From the NCBI GenBank assembly GCA_027487945.1, contig JAIYCQ010000002.1, positions 62,001 to 126,000 of the forward strand: a stretch of DNA of 64,000 nucleotides, in the 5' to 3' direction. A program made the translations under genes and the position numbers. The first letter of the stretch is position 1, and the number at the start of each line of letters is the position of its first letter. The stretch is from Caulobacteraceae bacterium (GTDB lineage: Bacteria > Pseudomonadota > Alphaproteobacteria > Caulobacterales > Caulobacteraceae). The notes under the pieces were generated by a model. That model worked only from the letters and a program-made list of their open reading frames with translations, was not told where the DNA came from and made no database searches. Of this stretch, positions 36,105 to 44,693 are shown piece by piece.

Positions 36105-37238
36105 TCAGCCCCCGCCCCGCAACGCCTTCACCACCGCGCCGTAGGTCGACTTCGGTCGCCCTGTGCTGTCGAACATCAGCGGGGCGTCGCGGGCGTTCTC
36201 GCGGGTGAGCCAGCTGTCGCCGTCGCGCAGACCCCAGACGGTGAAGGCGAACTGCTGGCGCTGGGGCAGGGCGGCGAAGGCGGTCATCGCCTCGCCGTAC
36301 AACGCCTCCTGCCGCCGCTCGGCGCCGGCCCGGTCGGCCAGCAACCCGCCGCCGACGACCGAGACGTCCAGCTCCGACAGATGGATCGGCAGGCCAAAGC
36401 CGGCCAGGGCCTTCAGCGTCCGGGTGATCGCTCCGGAGGGCAGGTCGGCGTCCAGATGCGTCTGGCAGCCGATGCCGCCCAGAGGCACGCCCGCGTCCAG
36501 CAGTTGCTCGATCAGTCGCATGTAGCTGGCCAGCTTCGCCGGCTTGCTCTCGAGGTGGTAGTCGTTGGTGAACAGCACCGCCTGCGGGTCAGCGGCGCGG
36601 GCTGCCTCGAACGCCACCTTGAAGTGGCCGATCTGGCCCAGCTTGCGGCTCCACAGGCTGTCGCGAGGCCCGGAGCCGTCGTCCCTGATCGGCTCGTTGA
36701 CCACGTCCCAGCCCGACGCCAGTCCGCGATAGCGACCGACCATGGCGGTGACGTAGTTGGAGAGCGCCCCGGCGAAGCTCTGGCGGCTCTCGTCCAGCCG
36801 GGCGAAGGCCTCCGGCTCGTTGGCGTACCAGACCAGGGTATGGCCGAAGAGCCGCATGTCCCGCTCGCGGGCGAAGGCGGCGATGGCGTCGGCGCGGTCG
36901 AAGCGGAAGGCCCCGTCGGCCTGGACCACATACTCCATCTTCATCTCCCACTCGGCGGTGAGCTGGGTGAAGTGCGTGGCGGCCAGCGAGGTCCAGGCGG
37001 GGTCGCCCAGCTGCGCGGCCTGGACCGCGACACCGACGGGGAAGGGGGCCAGCGACTTGAGCGGCGGGGCGTCCTGCGGCGTGAACTGAGGCGTGCCGCG
37101 CCAGGCGATGGTCACCTCCTCGCTGCCAGCGTCGCGACTACAGGCCGCGAGAGCGAGGCCAAGCCCTGACGCCAGCGCGGCGCGGCGCGACAGCCTGCCT
37201 TCTCCCCTCGCGGGAGAAGGGGTGCTCCTTGTCTTCAC
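36105..37238 (-). CDS. GH10 endo-1,4-beta-xylanase, Tat-type lipoprotein
   Basis: A 377-residue glycoside hydrolase family 10 enzyme cleaving beta-1,4-xylan. The acid/base Glu is in SGWDVVNEPI and the nucleophile Glu in IHLSELDVS; HTLVWYANEPE is the substrate-binding HxxxW segment. The N-terminus has a twin-arginine motif (SRRAALAS) and a lipobox (LALAAC), so export by Tat and lipidation are likely. The start is a GTG at 37238 that overlaps the fliJ stop (GTGA). The first 15 or so codons lie in a palindromic repeat (CCTTCTCCCGCGAGGGGAGA on the sense strand), which encodes the SPARGEG segment. Confidence 0.93.
   Translation of the reverse strand: MKTRSTPSPARGEGRLSRRAALASGLGLALAACSRDAGSEEVTIAWRGTPQFTPQDAPPLKSLAPFPVGVAVQAAQLGDPAWTSLAATHFTQLTAEWEMKMEYVVQADGAFRFDRADAIAAFARERDMRLFGHTLVWYANEPEAFARLDESRQSFAGALSNYVTAMVGRYRGLASGWDVVNEPIRDDGSGPRDSLWSRKLGQIGHFKVAFEAARAADPQAVLFTNDYHLESKPAKLASYMRLIEQLLDAGVPLGGIGCQTHLDADLPSGAITRTLKALAGFGLPIHLSELDVSVVGGGLLADRAGAERRQEALYGEAMTAFAALPQRQQFAFTVWGLRDGDSWLTRENARDAPLMFDSTGRPKSTYGAVVKALRGGG
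37195..37222. repeat. Palindromic CTTCTCCC repeat within the xylanase start
   Basis: GCCTTCTCCCCTCGCGGGAG followed by AAGGGG is a hairpin of the same family as the pair at 48765-48924. It is read through as xylanase N-terminal codons. Confidence 0.7.
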
Positions 37239-37645
37239 CGCCCCGACATCCGCCGCAGGCCCAGCTCGTCGAGCGCGGCGGTGTCGCGGCGGTCCTGTTC
37301 CTTGCGGGCGGCGGTGGCATGGGCGTCGTTGACGTGCTCGTATTTCTTCAGCGCCTCGAAGGCTTCGGACAGCGCGTCGCGGGCGCCGGCCTCCTCGCGG
37401 CCTATGGCGTCGATCTCGGCCTGGACGGCGGCCTTGCGTTGCCGGAGACCTTCGCGGAAGCCGACCAGGTACCAGCCCGCCTCGGCGTCATTGCGGGCGC
37501 GCAGCAGCTCCGCCTCGCCCTCGGCCTCCAGCACGACCAGACGCAGCTCGGCGGTGGTCCGGCGGTCGACGATCTCGGCCAGCCGCTTCTGCAGCATCTC
37601 GACCTCGTGGGTCGAGATGCGGATCAGGGACTTCATCGCCTTCAC
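37235..37645 (-). CDS. fliJ: Flagellar export chaperone-like protein FliJ
   Basis: FliJ is the coiled-coil stalk of the flagellar export ATPase. The 136-residue product is almost entirely a charged helical coil ([20 protein letters not shown] to [20 protein letters not shown]), the FliJ pattern, and its start overlaps the fliI stop (ATGA). It is coupled at its own end to the xylanase (GTGA). The start is M1, or M4 (37636). Confidence 0.9.
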   Translation of the reverse strand: MKAMKSLIRISTHEVEMLQKRLAEIVDRRTTAELRLVVLEAEGEAELLRARNDAEAGWYLVGFREGLRQRKAAVQAEIDAIGREEAGARDALSEAFEALKKYEHVNDAHATAARKEQDRRDTAALDELGLRRMSGR

Positions 37646-39009
37646 TGAACACTACCCGTGAGAATGCCGTCGAGGCGGTTGAAGCAGTCGTCGAGCGTGG
37701 CGGTCTCGTCCTTGTCCTGGGACAGGAAGCTCTCCAGCGCCGGGTTCAGCTGGATGGCGCGGTCGATCTGCGGGTCCGAGCCGGCGCGATAGGCGCCGAT
37801 GCGGATCAGCTCTTCCATGTTGCTGTAGGCCGACAAGGCCTGCCTTGCGGACTTCACGATCTCGCGCTCATGGGGCAGCTGACAGCCGGGCATGGTGCGA
37901 CTTATGGACTTGAGGACGTTAATGGCCGGGAAGCGTCCGCGCTCGGCGATGCTTCTTTCCATCACGATGTGGCCATCGAGGATGCCGCGCACCGCATCGG
38001 CGATCGGCTCGTTGTGGTCGTCGCCGTCGACCAGCACCGTGAACAGGCCGGTGATCGGGCCCGCCGTGGTGCCGTCGGGCCGCACGGGACCCGGGCCGGC
38101 CCGCTCCAGCAGCTTGGGCAGTTCGGTGAAGACGGTCGGAGTATAGCCCTTGGTGGTCGGCGGCTCGCCCGCGGCGAGGCCGATCTCGCGCTGGGCCATG
38201 GCGAAGCGGGTCACACTGTCCATCAGGCAGAGGACTTCCAGGTCCTGGTCGCGCAGCGCCTCGGCCACGGCCAGGGTCATGTAGGCGGCCTGACGACGTT
38301 TGAGCGCCGGCTCGTCGGAGGTGGCGACGATGACGACGGCGCGTTTGAGGCCCTCCTCGCCGAGGGTCTCCTCGATGAATTCGCGCACCTCGCGGCCGCG
38401 TTCGCCGATCAGGCCGACGACGACGGCGTCACAGTCGGCCTGCCGGGCCAGCATCGACAGCAGCACCGACTTGCCCACCCCCGAGCCGGCGAAGATGCCC
38501 AGCCGCTGGCCGCGGCAGGTGGTGGTGAAGACGTTCATCGACTTGACGCCCAGGTCGAGCCGCGCGCCGACCCGGCCGCGCGCATGGGCCGGCGGCGGCG
38601 CCGCGCGCAGCGGGTAGGCCGCCTGGCCCTGGGGCAGGGGGCCCTTGCCGTCGATGGGCTCGCCGAAGGCATCGACGATGCGGCCGAGCCACGCCCGGGT
38701 CGGGCGAACCAGCCCGCCGTCGGGCTGGATGCGGATCTCGGCCCCGGGCGCGACCCCCTCGACCGGGCCGAAGGGCATCAGCAGGGCGCGGGTCTCGCGG
38801 AAGCCGACCACCTCGGCCGGCAGGGGCGCGGCGCCCCTGCGCTCGATCTCGGCCCGCGCGCCGACCGGCAGGTGCGACAGACCGCCCCGCGCCTCGATCA
38901 GCAGCCCGTTGACGGCCGCCACGCGACCGGAAACGGACAGGGGTTCGATACGCTCGACGGCGGCGATCAGACTGCGCAAAGGAAGGCCCCGGGACACTCG
39001 AAGAGGCAT
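37642..39009 (-). CDS. fliI: Flagellum-specific ATPase FliI
   Basis: FliI is the hexameric ATPase of flagellar protein export. The 455-residue product has Walker A ([11 protein letters not shown]), Walker B and the [20 protein letters not shown] segment, plus the [20 protein letters not shown] motif typical of the type III ATPases. It is co-transcribed with fliJ, away from the main flagellar block by about 6 kb. A TTAACCAT half site lies 16 bp before the ATG. Confidence 0.96.
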   Translation of the reverse strand: MPLRVSRGLPLRSLIAAVERIEPLSVSGRVAAVNGLLIEARGGLSHLPVGARAEIERRGAAPLPAEVVGFRETRALLMPFGPVEGVAPGAEIRIQPDGGLVRPTRAWLGRIVDAFGEPIDGKGPLPQGQAAYPLRAAPPPAHARGRVGARLDLGVKSMNVFTTTCRGQRLGIFAGSGVGKSVLLSMLARQADCDAVVVGLIGERGREVREFIEETLGEEGLKRAVVIVATSDEPALKRRQAAYMTLAVAEALRDQDLEVLCLMDSVTRFAMAQREIGLAAGEPPTTKGYTPTVFTELPKLLERAGPGPVRPDGTTAGPITGLFTVLVDGDDHNEPIADAVRGILDGHIVMERSIAERGRFPAINVLKSISRTMPGCQLPHEREIVKSARQALSAYSNMEELIRIGAYRAGSDPQIDRAIQLNPALESFLSQDKDETATLDDCFNRLDGILTGSVQ

Positions 39010-39089
39010 CTTGGCCGAACGGCATTAACCATAACTGAAGCGGGACGGGGTGGCGCGAACAAGGGGGACCCGTTCCGCGCTCGACCTCT

Positions 39090-39476
39090 TCAGTGCTGCG
39101 CCAGGCTCAGAACATTGCCGTCCGGGTCGTTGAACCAGGCGACCTTGGCCTTGCCGTCGGGCGAGGTCCAGACGCCGAGGGCGTCCTGCCCGAACCCCTC
39201 ATAGATCGTCATGGACACGCCCTTGGAGACGAGCGTCGCGATCGTCCCGGCGATGTCGGCGACCTCCCAGCCGAGGACAGGGTGGGGGCCCGCCTTGAAG
39301 CCGTCGATCTGGACGATCCGCAGCACGGCCCCGTTCATCGACAGCACGGTGGCGAACGGGTCGTCGGCCACCTGGTCCAGGCCGAGCACATCGGTGTACC
39401 AGGCTTTCGACGCCTCCCGATCCGCGGTCAGGACGAAGGTGACCACACCGGCTGATGACAGACCCTGCATCGGCAT
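39090..39476 (-). CDS. VOC-family (glyoxalase/bleomycin-resistance fold) protein
   Basis: A 128-residue single-domain VOC protein with two beta-alpha-beta-beta-beta modules (VVTFVLTADREASKAWYTDV, and the C-terminal VAWFNDPDGNVLSLAQH). The C-terminal Glu/His metal positions are only partly recognisable, so whether it binds metal is not clear. It lies 16 bp downstream of an HxlR regulator and is probably under its control. The substrate is unknown. Confidence 0.85.
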   Translation of the reverse strand: MPMQGLSSAGVVTFVLTADREASKAWYTDVLGLDQVADDPFATVLSMNGAVLRIVQIDGFKAGPHPVLGWEVADIAGTIATLVSKGVSMTIYEGFGQDALGVWTSPDGKAKVAWFNDPDGNVLSLAQH

Positions 39477-39492
39477 CCCTCCCCCCGGGCGG

Positions 39493-39984
39493 TCAGTCCC
39501 TGTCGGACGCCGCCAGCGCCTCGCCGACCGTCACCGCGTCGGCATTCGCGGGCCCCTGACGCAGGTCGCCGGGAATCAGGCCCTCGCCGCACGCCTGGCA
39601 GACGATCTTCGGCGTGAACGGCTTGCCGCAGTGGTCGTGAACGAACTGCATCGGCGGCGCGCCGTCATAGACGTGGCGGTTGCCCCAGTCGGCCAGGGTC
39701 AGCAGCACCCCGCGCAGGTCCTGTCCCTTGGCGGTCAGCACATACTCGTTGCGGGGCGGCCGCTCGGAATAGGCGCGGGTCTCCATCACCCCGTGGGCGA
39801 CCAGCGTCTTCAGCCGGGCGGCGAGCACATTGCGCGCGACGCCCAGTCGCTCCTGCCACTGCTCGAAGCGGCGCACGCCAAGGAAGGCGTCCCGCAGGAT
39901 CAGGATCGTCCAGGGATCGCCGACGATCTCCAGCGTCCCGGCGATGCCGCAGGTCTGCCGGGAATAGTTTGCTGTTCTGCCCAT
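39493..39984 (-). CDS. HxlR-family transcriptional regulator
   Basis: A 163-residue MarR-like winged-helix regulator with the HxlR signature (GTLEIVGDPWTILILRDAFL, then GVRRFEQWQERLGVARNVLA). The C-terminus has HCGKPF and CQACGEG, a likely zinc-ribbon, as seen in a subset of HxlR proteins. The ATG at 39984 begins the domain; the longer frame adds 56 residues lacking family character. It is divergent from the thiolase gene, which it may also affect, and precedes the VOC gene. Confidence 0.92.
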   Translation of the reverse strand: MGRTANYSRQTCGIAGTLEIVGDPWTILILRDAFLGVRRFEQWQERLGVARNVLAARLKTLVAHGVMETRAYSERPPRNEYVLTAKGQDLRGVLLTLADWGNRHVYDGAPPMQFVHDHCGKPFTPKIVCQACGEGLIPGDLRQGPANADAVTVGEALAASDRD

Positions 39985-40150
39985 GGCGGCAGAATGTGGT
40001 TTCCGTTGGGGGAAAGCAACCGGGTTGTTATTCTGGACGTACCCGTCCAGCTTTCCACGGCTGTCAGGTGGTCGACGCTGGCGGATCGCCGGACTTGCCC
40101 GATCAGACCAGACGGCGCACATGACCCCTCGCTGAACAAGGAGCCCCGCC

Positions 40151-41335
40151 ATGTCCCATGATCCTGTCGTGATCGCTTCCTACGCGCGCACCCCGATGGG
40201 GGGGTTCCAGGGCGCGCTTTCCGGTGTGAAGGCCACCGACCTGGGCGCCGCCGCCGTGCGCGCCGCGCTGGAGCGGGCCGGAGTCGCGGGGGACCGGGTC
40301 GAGCAGATCTTCATGGGCTGCGTGCTGCCGGCGGGCCTCGGCCAGGCGCCTGCCCGCCAGGCCGCGCTGGCCGCCGGCCTGCCGCTGTCGGTCGAGGCCA
40401 CAACCGTCAACAAGATGTGCGGCAGCGGCATGCAGGCCGCCATCATGGCCCATGACGCCCTGGCCGCCGGTTCAGCCGACATCATCGTCGCGGGCGGCAT
40501 GGAGAGCATGACGAACGCCCCCTACCTGATGACCAAGCACCGCGGCGGGGCCCGCATCGGCCACGACACCATCAGCGACAGCATGTACCTGGACGGTCTC
40601 GAGGACGCCTATGAGCCCGGCCGTCTGATGGGCTCCTTCGCCGAGGACTCGGCCCGCGCCTACCAGTTCACCCGCGAGGACCAGGACGCCTACGCCATCG
40701 AGAGCCTGAGCCGCGCCCGCGCCGCCATCGACAGCGGCGCCTTCGCCGGCGAGATCACCCCGGTGACGGTCAGGACCCGCAAGGGCGAAGAGACCGTCAG
40801 CGTCGACGAGCAGCCGGGCAAGGCCGATCCGGCGAAGATCCCGACCCTGAAGCCCGCCTTCGCGAAGGACGGGACGATCACGGCCGCCAACGCTTCGTCG
40901 ATCAGCGACGGCGCCGCCGCCCTGGTGATGATGCGCGAATCCGTCGCCCGGGACCTGGGCCTGCCGGTCATCGCCCGCGTCGTCGCCCACGCCGCCCATG
41001 CCCATGAGCCGGGCCTGTTCACCACCGCTCCGGTCCCGGCCATGCAGAAGGCGCTGAGGAAGGCCGGTTGGAGCGTCGAGGACGTCGACCTGTTCGAGGT
41101 CAATGAGGCCTTCGCCGTCGTCGCCATGATCGCCCAGCGCGAACTCGGCATTCCGCGTGAAAAGCTGAACGTCAACGGCGGGGCGACGGCGCTCGGCCAC
41201 CCCATCGGCGCCTCGGGCGCGCGGGTGCTGACCACCCTGCTGGCGGCGCTCAAGGCGCGGGGCGGCACGAAGGGTCTGGCCAGCCTGTGCATCGGCGGCG
41301 GCGAAGCCACCGCCATGGCCGTCGAGCTGGTCTAG
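40151..41335 (+). CDS. Acetyl-CoA C-acyltransferase (thiolase)
   Basis: A 394-residue thiolase. The acyl-accepting cysteine is in NKMCGSGMQA, the catalytic His in GGATALGHPIGASGARVL, and the second Cys in LASLCIGGGEATA. All three are intact, so it should be active, either degrading 3-ketoacyl-CoA or condensing acetyl-CoA. It has a good ribosome site (AAGGAG). It could be the last step for the beta-oxidation genes at 47-59 kb, though it stands apart from them. Its stop codon overlaps that of the convergent DUF3617 gene. Confidence 0.95.
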   Translation: MSHDPVVIASYARTPMGGFQGALSGVKATDLGAAAVRAALERAGVAGDRVEQIFMGCVLPAGLGQAPARQAALAAGLPLSVEATTVNKMCGSGMQAAIMAHDALAAGSADIIVAGGMESMTNAPYLMTKHRGGARIGHDTISDSMYLDGLEDAYEPGRLMGSFAEDSARAYQFTREDQDAYAIESLSRARAAIDSGAFAGEITPVTVRTRKGEETVSVDEQPGKADPAKIPTLKPAFAKDGTITAANASSISDGAAALVMMRESVARDLGLPVIARVVAHAAHAHEPGLFTTAPVPAMQKALRKAGWSVEDVDLFEVNEAFAVVAMIAQRELGIPREKLNVNGGATALGHPIGASGARVLTTLLAALKARGGTKGLASLCIGGGEATAMAVELV

Positions 41336-41910
41336 CCGGCGGGGGCCGCCGCGCCCGGCCGCTTCCAGAGCCCGTCGACCAGCATCAGCACCTCGCCGGG
41401 CTTCATCCCGGCGGGGCACTCACCGACATTGCGGGCGGAGACGTCCTGCTTGGCCCCGCGCGTATCGCCGTCGACGCTGATGACCGAGTCCGCCTTCATC
41501 ACATAGGCGGTGGTCAGGTCGCCGGTCAGCGTGCCGGAGCTGACGAACAGCCGCCCGCCGCGCTCGCAGGCGATGTCGAAGGCATGCCCCTCGGCGGTCT
41601 TGCGCCAGTCGCTGCGCGAACAGTTGCGACGGTCCATGCCCTGGGCGACGACGGCGCTCTGGCCCTGGATCTCCGGGTCGAAGCAGGTCCGCACCTTGCC
41701 TTCCATGCCGGGCGTGCGGCTGGTGAGTTCCCACAGGCCGCCGCTGACCTTCGGCGCGGCGTCGATGCCGGGCGGGGCCTCGGCGGGCAGAGCGGCCGGC
41801 GCTTCCGCAGAGGCCGTCGCCTTGTCTGTGGCCGCATCCGGCGCGGCGCCGGTGCGATCGCAGGCGGCGAGGGTGAGCGCGGCAAGGCAGGCGCCGGCGA
41901 GGATGCGCAT
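41332..41910 (-). CDS. DUF3617-like lipoprotein
   Basis: A 192-residue predicted lipoprotein with a lipobox (ALTLAACDRTG), an Ala-rich linker, and the DUF3617 domain beginning with VSGGLWELTSRTPGM and holding two conserved cysteine segments (KVRTCFDPEI and RRNCSRSDWRKTAEGHAFDI). The family is periplasmic and of unknown role. I use the ATG at 41910, where the signal begins. Confidence 0.85.
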   Translation of the reverse strand: MRILAGACLAALTLAACDRTGAAPDAATDKATASAEAPAALPAEAPPGIDAAPKVSGGLWELTSRTPGMEGKVRTCFDPEIQGQSAVVAQGMDRRNCSRSDWRKTAEGHAFDIACERGGRLFVSSGTLTGDLTTAYVMKADSVISVDGDTRGAKQDVSARNVGECPAGMKPGEVLMLVDGLWKRPGAAAPAG

Positions 41911-41986
41911 GGCTGGGACTCCGAAAACTGACAGCGACCGACGATATCCGGGATCGCGCCACGGCGCGAGACGCCTATAATGAGCC

Positions 41987-42259
41987 ATGGCAAACGTTAC
42001 CGACAACACCGCCGCCGGGCGCTACGAAATGATCGAAGCCGACCAGGTCGCCTACGCGGATTATCGGCTCGAAGGCGGTCGCCTGATCATCGACCATGTC
42101 TTCACGCCGCCGCCTCTGCGCGGCGCCGGAACCGCCGGCAGGCTGATGCAGGGCGTCGCCGCCGACGTCCGCGCCCGGGGCCTGAAGATTACCCCCCTTT
42201 GCGGTTATGCGGCGGCCTGGATCCGGCGCCATCCTGAGACTGTCGACCTTCTGGCCTGA
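41987..42259 (+). CDS. YjdJ-type GNAT acetyltransferase
   Basis: A 90-residue compact GNAT-like protein with the motif VFTPPPLRGAGTAGRLMQGV and the C-terminal ITPLCGYAAAWIRRHPE segment typical of the COG2388 (YjdJ/GTLF3B) group. These are minimal acetyltransferases with unclear substrates. It is divergent from the DUF3617 gene. Confidence 0.9.
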   Translation: MANVTDNTAAGRYEMIEADQVAYADYRLEGGRLIIDHVFTPPPLRGAGTAGRLMQGVAADVRARGLKITPLCGYAAAWIRRHPETVDLLA

Positions 42260-42315
42260 CGACGGGCCTCGTGTAAGCTCGTTCAGGTCGGCGCTGACAC
42301 ACTTGGAGACCTGTC

Positions 42316-42795
42316 ATGATCAAGTCCATGCTGGCCGGCGGCGCGCTCGCGGTCGCCCTGGCCTTCGCCGGCGCCGCCCAGGCGCAATCCTACCTTCCCG
42401 ACTGGGGTATCGCCGACATGCGCCAGGCGGTCATCGCCTCCGGCGCCACGGTGACGCGGGAAGACAACGCCAAGGACCCCTACATCGCCGCCAAGACGGC
42501 GCAGGGGCTGAAGTTCACCATCACCGGTCGCGTCTGCGAGGGGGCGGATGGCTCAAAGCGCTGCAAGGGCGCCCTGCTCCAGGCCAGCTTCACGATGAAT
42601 TCCGAGTCCGAAGTGGCGGCGGCGGTCAAGAAGTGGGAGCCGCAGTACGCCGCGGTGGCCTTCTCCGACGAGGGGTCCAAGTCGATGCTGCTGTCGCGCT
42701 ATCTGATCTTCGATTTCGGCATCCACCGCGACAACCTTCGCCTCAACCTTCAGGTCTTCACCAACATCGCTGAAAAGATCTGGGACGAAATCTAG
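42316..42795 (+). CDS. Secreted YbjN-domain protein
   Basis: A 159-residue protein with a cleavable signal peptide (ALAFAGAAQAQS) and a YbjN-type domain (DMRQAVIASGATVTREDN to LRLNLQVFTNIAEKIWDEI). It carries one cysteine pair near VCEGADGSKRCKG that could form a disulfide. The next gene, 6 bp on, is a paralogue, so this is a tandem duplication. Periplasmic location is inferred; function is unknown. Confidence 0.85.
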   Translation: MIKSMLAGGALAVALAFAGAAQAQSYLPDWGIADMRQAVIASGATVTREDNAKDPYIAAKTAQGLKFTITGRVCEGADGSKRCKGALLQASFTMNSESEVAAAVKKWEPQYAAVAFSDEGSKSMLLSRYLIFDFGIHRDNLRLNLQVFTNIAEKIWDEI

Positions 42796-42801
42796 GAATA
42801 C

Positions 42802-43314
42802 ATGGGGAACATGATGATCAAATCACTCGCCGTCGCCGGCGCGCTGATGATGGCGGCCGCCGCGACGCCGGCCGCCGCGCAGAGCACGCGTCCGGCCGCG
42901 CAGAGCACGCTTCTGAAGGATTGGGCCATCGACGACGTCAAACAGGCGTTCGCCAACATCGGGGTCACGGTCACCGACTCCGGGACCGAGGAGTCCGGCG
43001 CGCTCTATGTCTACGGCAAGTCGGCCGAAGGCATGAAGTTCCTTGCCTACGGCACCGTCTGCGAAGGCACGCCCAAGCGCTGCAAGGGCCTGAACCTCAG
43101 CGCCGGCTTCACCCTCGACAACAACGCCGAGGTTGATCGCCGCGTGAAGGAAATCGACCGCATGGCCGTCAGCGTCCGCAACGCCGGGGACAACTCCCTC
43201 GACGTCAGCCGCTACATCATCTTCGACGACGGCATCACCCGGAAGAACCTCGAGATGAACATCTCGGTGTTCATCGGCATCAGCGAAGACATCTGGAACG
43301 GCGGCGGGACCTGA
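42802..43314 (+). CDS. Secreted YbjN-domain protein, tandem paralogue
   Basis: A 170-residue paralogue of the preceding gene with the same order: signal peptide (MMAAAATPAAAQS), a helix (DWAIDDVKQAFANIGVTVTD), a cysteine pair (VCEGTPKRCKG) and the same C-terminal ISVFIGISEDIWNGG pattern. A short duplication in the DNA gives the QSTRPAAQST repeat after the signal. Translation starts at ATG 42802 or ATG 42814. Confidence 0.85.
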   Translation: MGNMMIKSLAVAGALMMAAAATPAAAQSTRPAAQSTLLKDWAIDDVKQAFANIGVTVTDSGTEESGALYVYGKSAEGMKFLAYGTVCEGTPKRCKGLNLSAGFTLDNNAEVDRRVKEIDRMAVSVRNAGDNSLDVSRYIIFDDGITRKNLEMNISVFIGISEDIWNGGGT

Positions 43315-43335
43315 TCCCGACGCCACAGGCGTTGC

Positions 43336-43396
43336 CCTCCCGCGAGGCGTTGATATCGTCGCTGTCCAAGGCGGCGCTCAACGACCGCGCGGGAGG
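43336..43396 (+). promoter_or_regulatory. Hairpin covering the ribosome site of the aminotransferase gene
   Basis: CCTCCCGCG (43336-43344) is complementary to CGCGGGAGG (43388-43396), which contains the ribosome binding site of the downstream gene. The loop is long (43 nt). It might control translation or be chance. Confidence 0.25.
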
Positions 43397-43402
43397 CTTT
43401 TC

Positions 43403-44674
43403 ATGTCCGGCTCCAACAGCGTTGACCGCGACCTGCGCCGCCGCGCCGAGGCGGTGATCCCCGGCGGGATGTACGGCCACCAGTCGGTCGCCCTGCTGCC
43501 CGACGACTACCCCCAGTTCTTCGCGAGCGGCGAAGGCGCCTGGATCACGGACGTCGACGGTCGTCGCTATCTCGATTTCATGTGCGCCTACGGGCCCAGC
43601 CTCTTCGGCTACGCCCATCCCGGGATCGACGCCGCCTATGCGCGACGTCTCGGCCAGGGCGACGTCCTGACCGGCCCCTCTCCCCTGATGGTCGAACTTG
43701 CCGAGGCCATGGTCGCCATGGTCAGCCACGCCGACTGGGCGATGTTCTGCAAGAACGGCACGGACGCCACGACGATGGCCATGATGGCCGCCCGCGCCCA
43801 GACCGGCCGCAAGACCATTGTCCTGGCCCGGGGCGCCTATCACGGCGCTGCGCCCTGGTGCACGCCGCGCCCCGGCGGCACGACGGCCGAGGACAGGGCC
43901 AACCAGGTCTTCTGCGCCTACAACGACATCGCCAGCCTTGAGGCCGCGGTGGCCAGTGCCGGTGACGACCTGGCCGCCATCTTCGCCGCGCCCTTCCGGC
44001 ATGACGCCTTCGTCGACCAGGCCGCGCCCGACCCGGCCTACGCCCGGCGCGCCCGGGACCTCGCCGACGAGCGGGGGGCCATGCTCGTCGTCGACGACGT
44101 CCGCGCCGGCTTCCGGGTCGTACGCGACTGCAGCTGGGAAGCCATAGGCGTGCGGCCGGACCTGTCGACCTGGGGCAAATGCATCGCCAACGGCCACCCG
44201 ATCTCGGCCCTCCTCGGCAACGACCGGGCCAGGAGCGGCGCGGCCTCGATCTATGTCACCGGCTCCTTCTGGTACGCCGGTGCGGCGATGGCGGCGGGCC
44301 TGGAGACGCTGAAGCTGGTGCGCGAGACCGACTATCTGGAGCGCATCCAGACGCTCGGGGAGCGCCTGCGCGCCGGCCTGGCCGACCGGGCGTCAGCGGC
44401 CGGCTTCGGCTTCCGCCAGACGGGGCCGGCGACCATGCCGCTGTTCCTGTTCGACGACGATCCGGACCTGCGCAAGGGCTTCTGCTGGTCCAGCGCCATG
44501 CTGGCGCACGGCGTCTACGTCCACCCCTGGCACAACATGTTCCTCTGCGCGGCGATGAACGACGCCGATATCGACTTCGCGCTCGACGCGGCCGAACAGT
44601 CGTTTCAAACTCTGAAGATGCAGGCGCACGACCTGCCGCCGGTGGAGAAGCTCGCCTTCCTCGCCGCGCGATAA
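43403..44674 (+). CDS. Class III PLP aminotransferase, glutamate-1-semialdehyde aminomutase-like
   Basis: A 423-residue PLP enzyme. The Schiff-base lysine is in DLSTWGKCIANGHPISALLG, the Asp of the PLP site in LVVDDVRAGFR, and the phosphate-binding segment in CKNGTDATTMAMMAAR. The general build is that of glutamate-1-semialdehyde 2,1-aminomutase-like proteins of catabolic clusters. It is followed 19 bp later by an amidase, suggesting shared amine/amide use. Substrate not known. Confidence 0.88.
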   Translation: MSGSNSVDRDLRRRAEAVIPGGMYGHQSVALLPDDYPQFFASGEGAWITDVDGRRYLDFMCAYGPSLFGYAHPGIDAAYARRLGQGDVLTGPSPLMVELAEAMVAMVSHADWAMFCKNGTDATTMAMMAARAQTGRKTIVLARGAYHGAAPWCTPRPGGTTAEDRANQVFCAYNDIASLEAAVASAGDDLAAIFAAPFRHDAFVDQAAPDPAYARRARDLADERGAMLVVDDVRAGFRVVRDCSWEAIGVRPDLSTWGKCIANGHPISALLGNDRARSGAASIYVTGSFWYAGAAMAAGLETLKLVRETDYLERIQTLGERLRAGLADRASAAGFGFRQTGPATMPLFLFDDDPDLRKGFCWSSAMLAHGVYVHPWHNMFLCAAMNDADIDFALDAAEQSFQTLKMQAHDLPPVEKLAFLAAR

Positions 44675-44693
44675 CGATACGGGAGGACGGCGG

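Noticed and set aside
39025-39032. TTAACCAT as a CtrA box for fliI
   Set aside because: Only one half site is present, without a second TTAA at N7.
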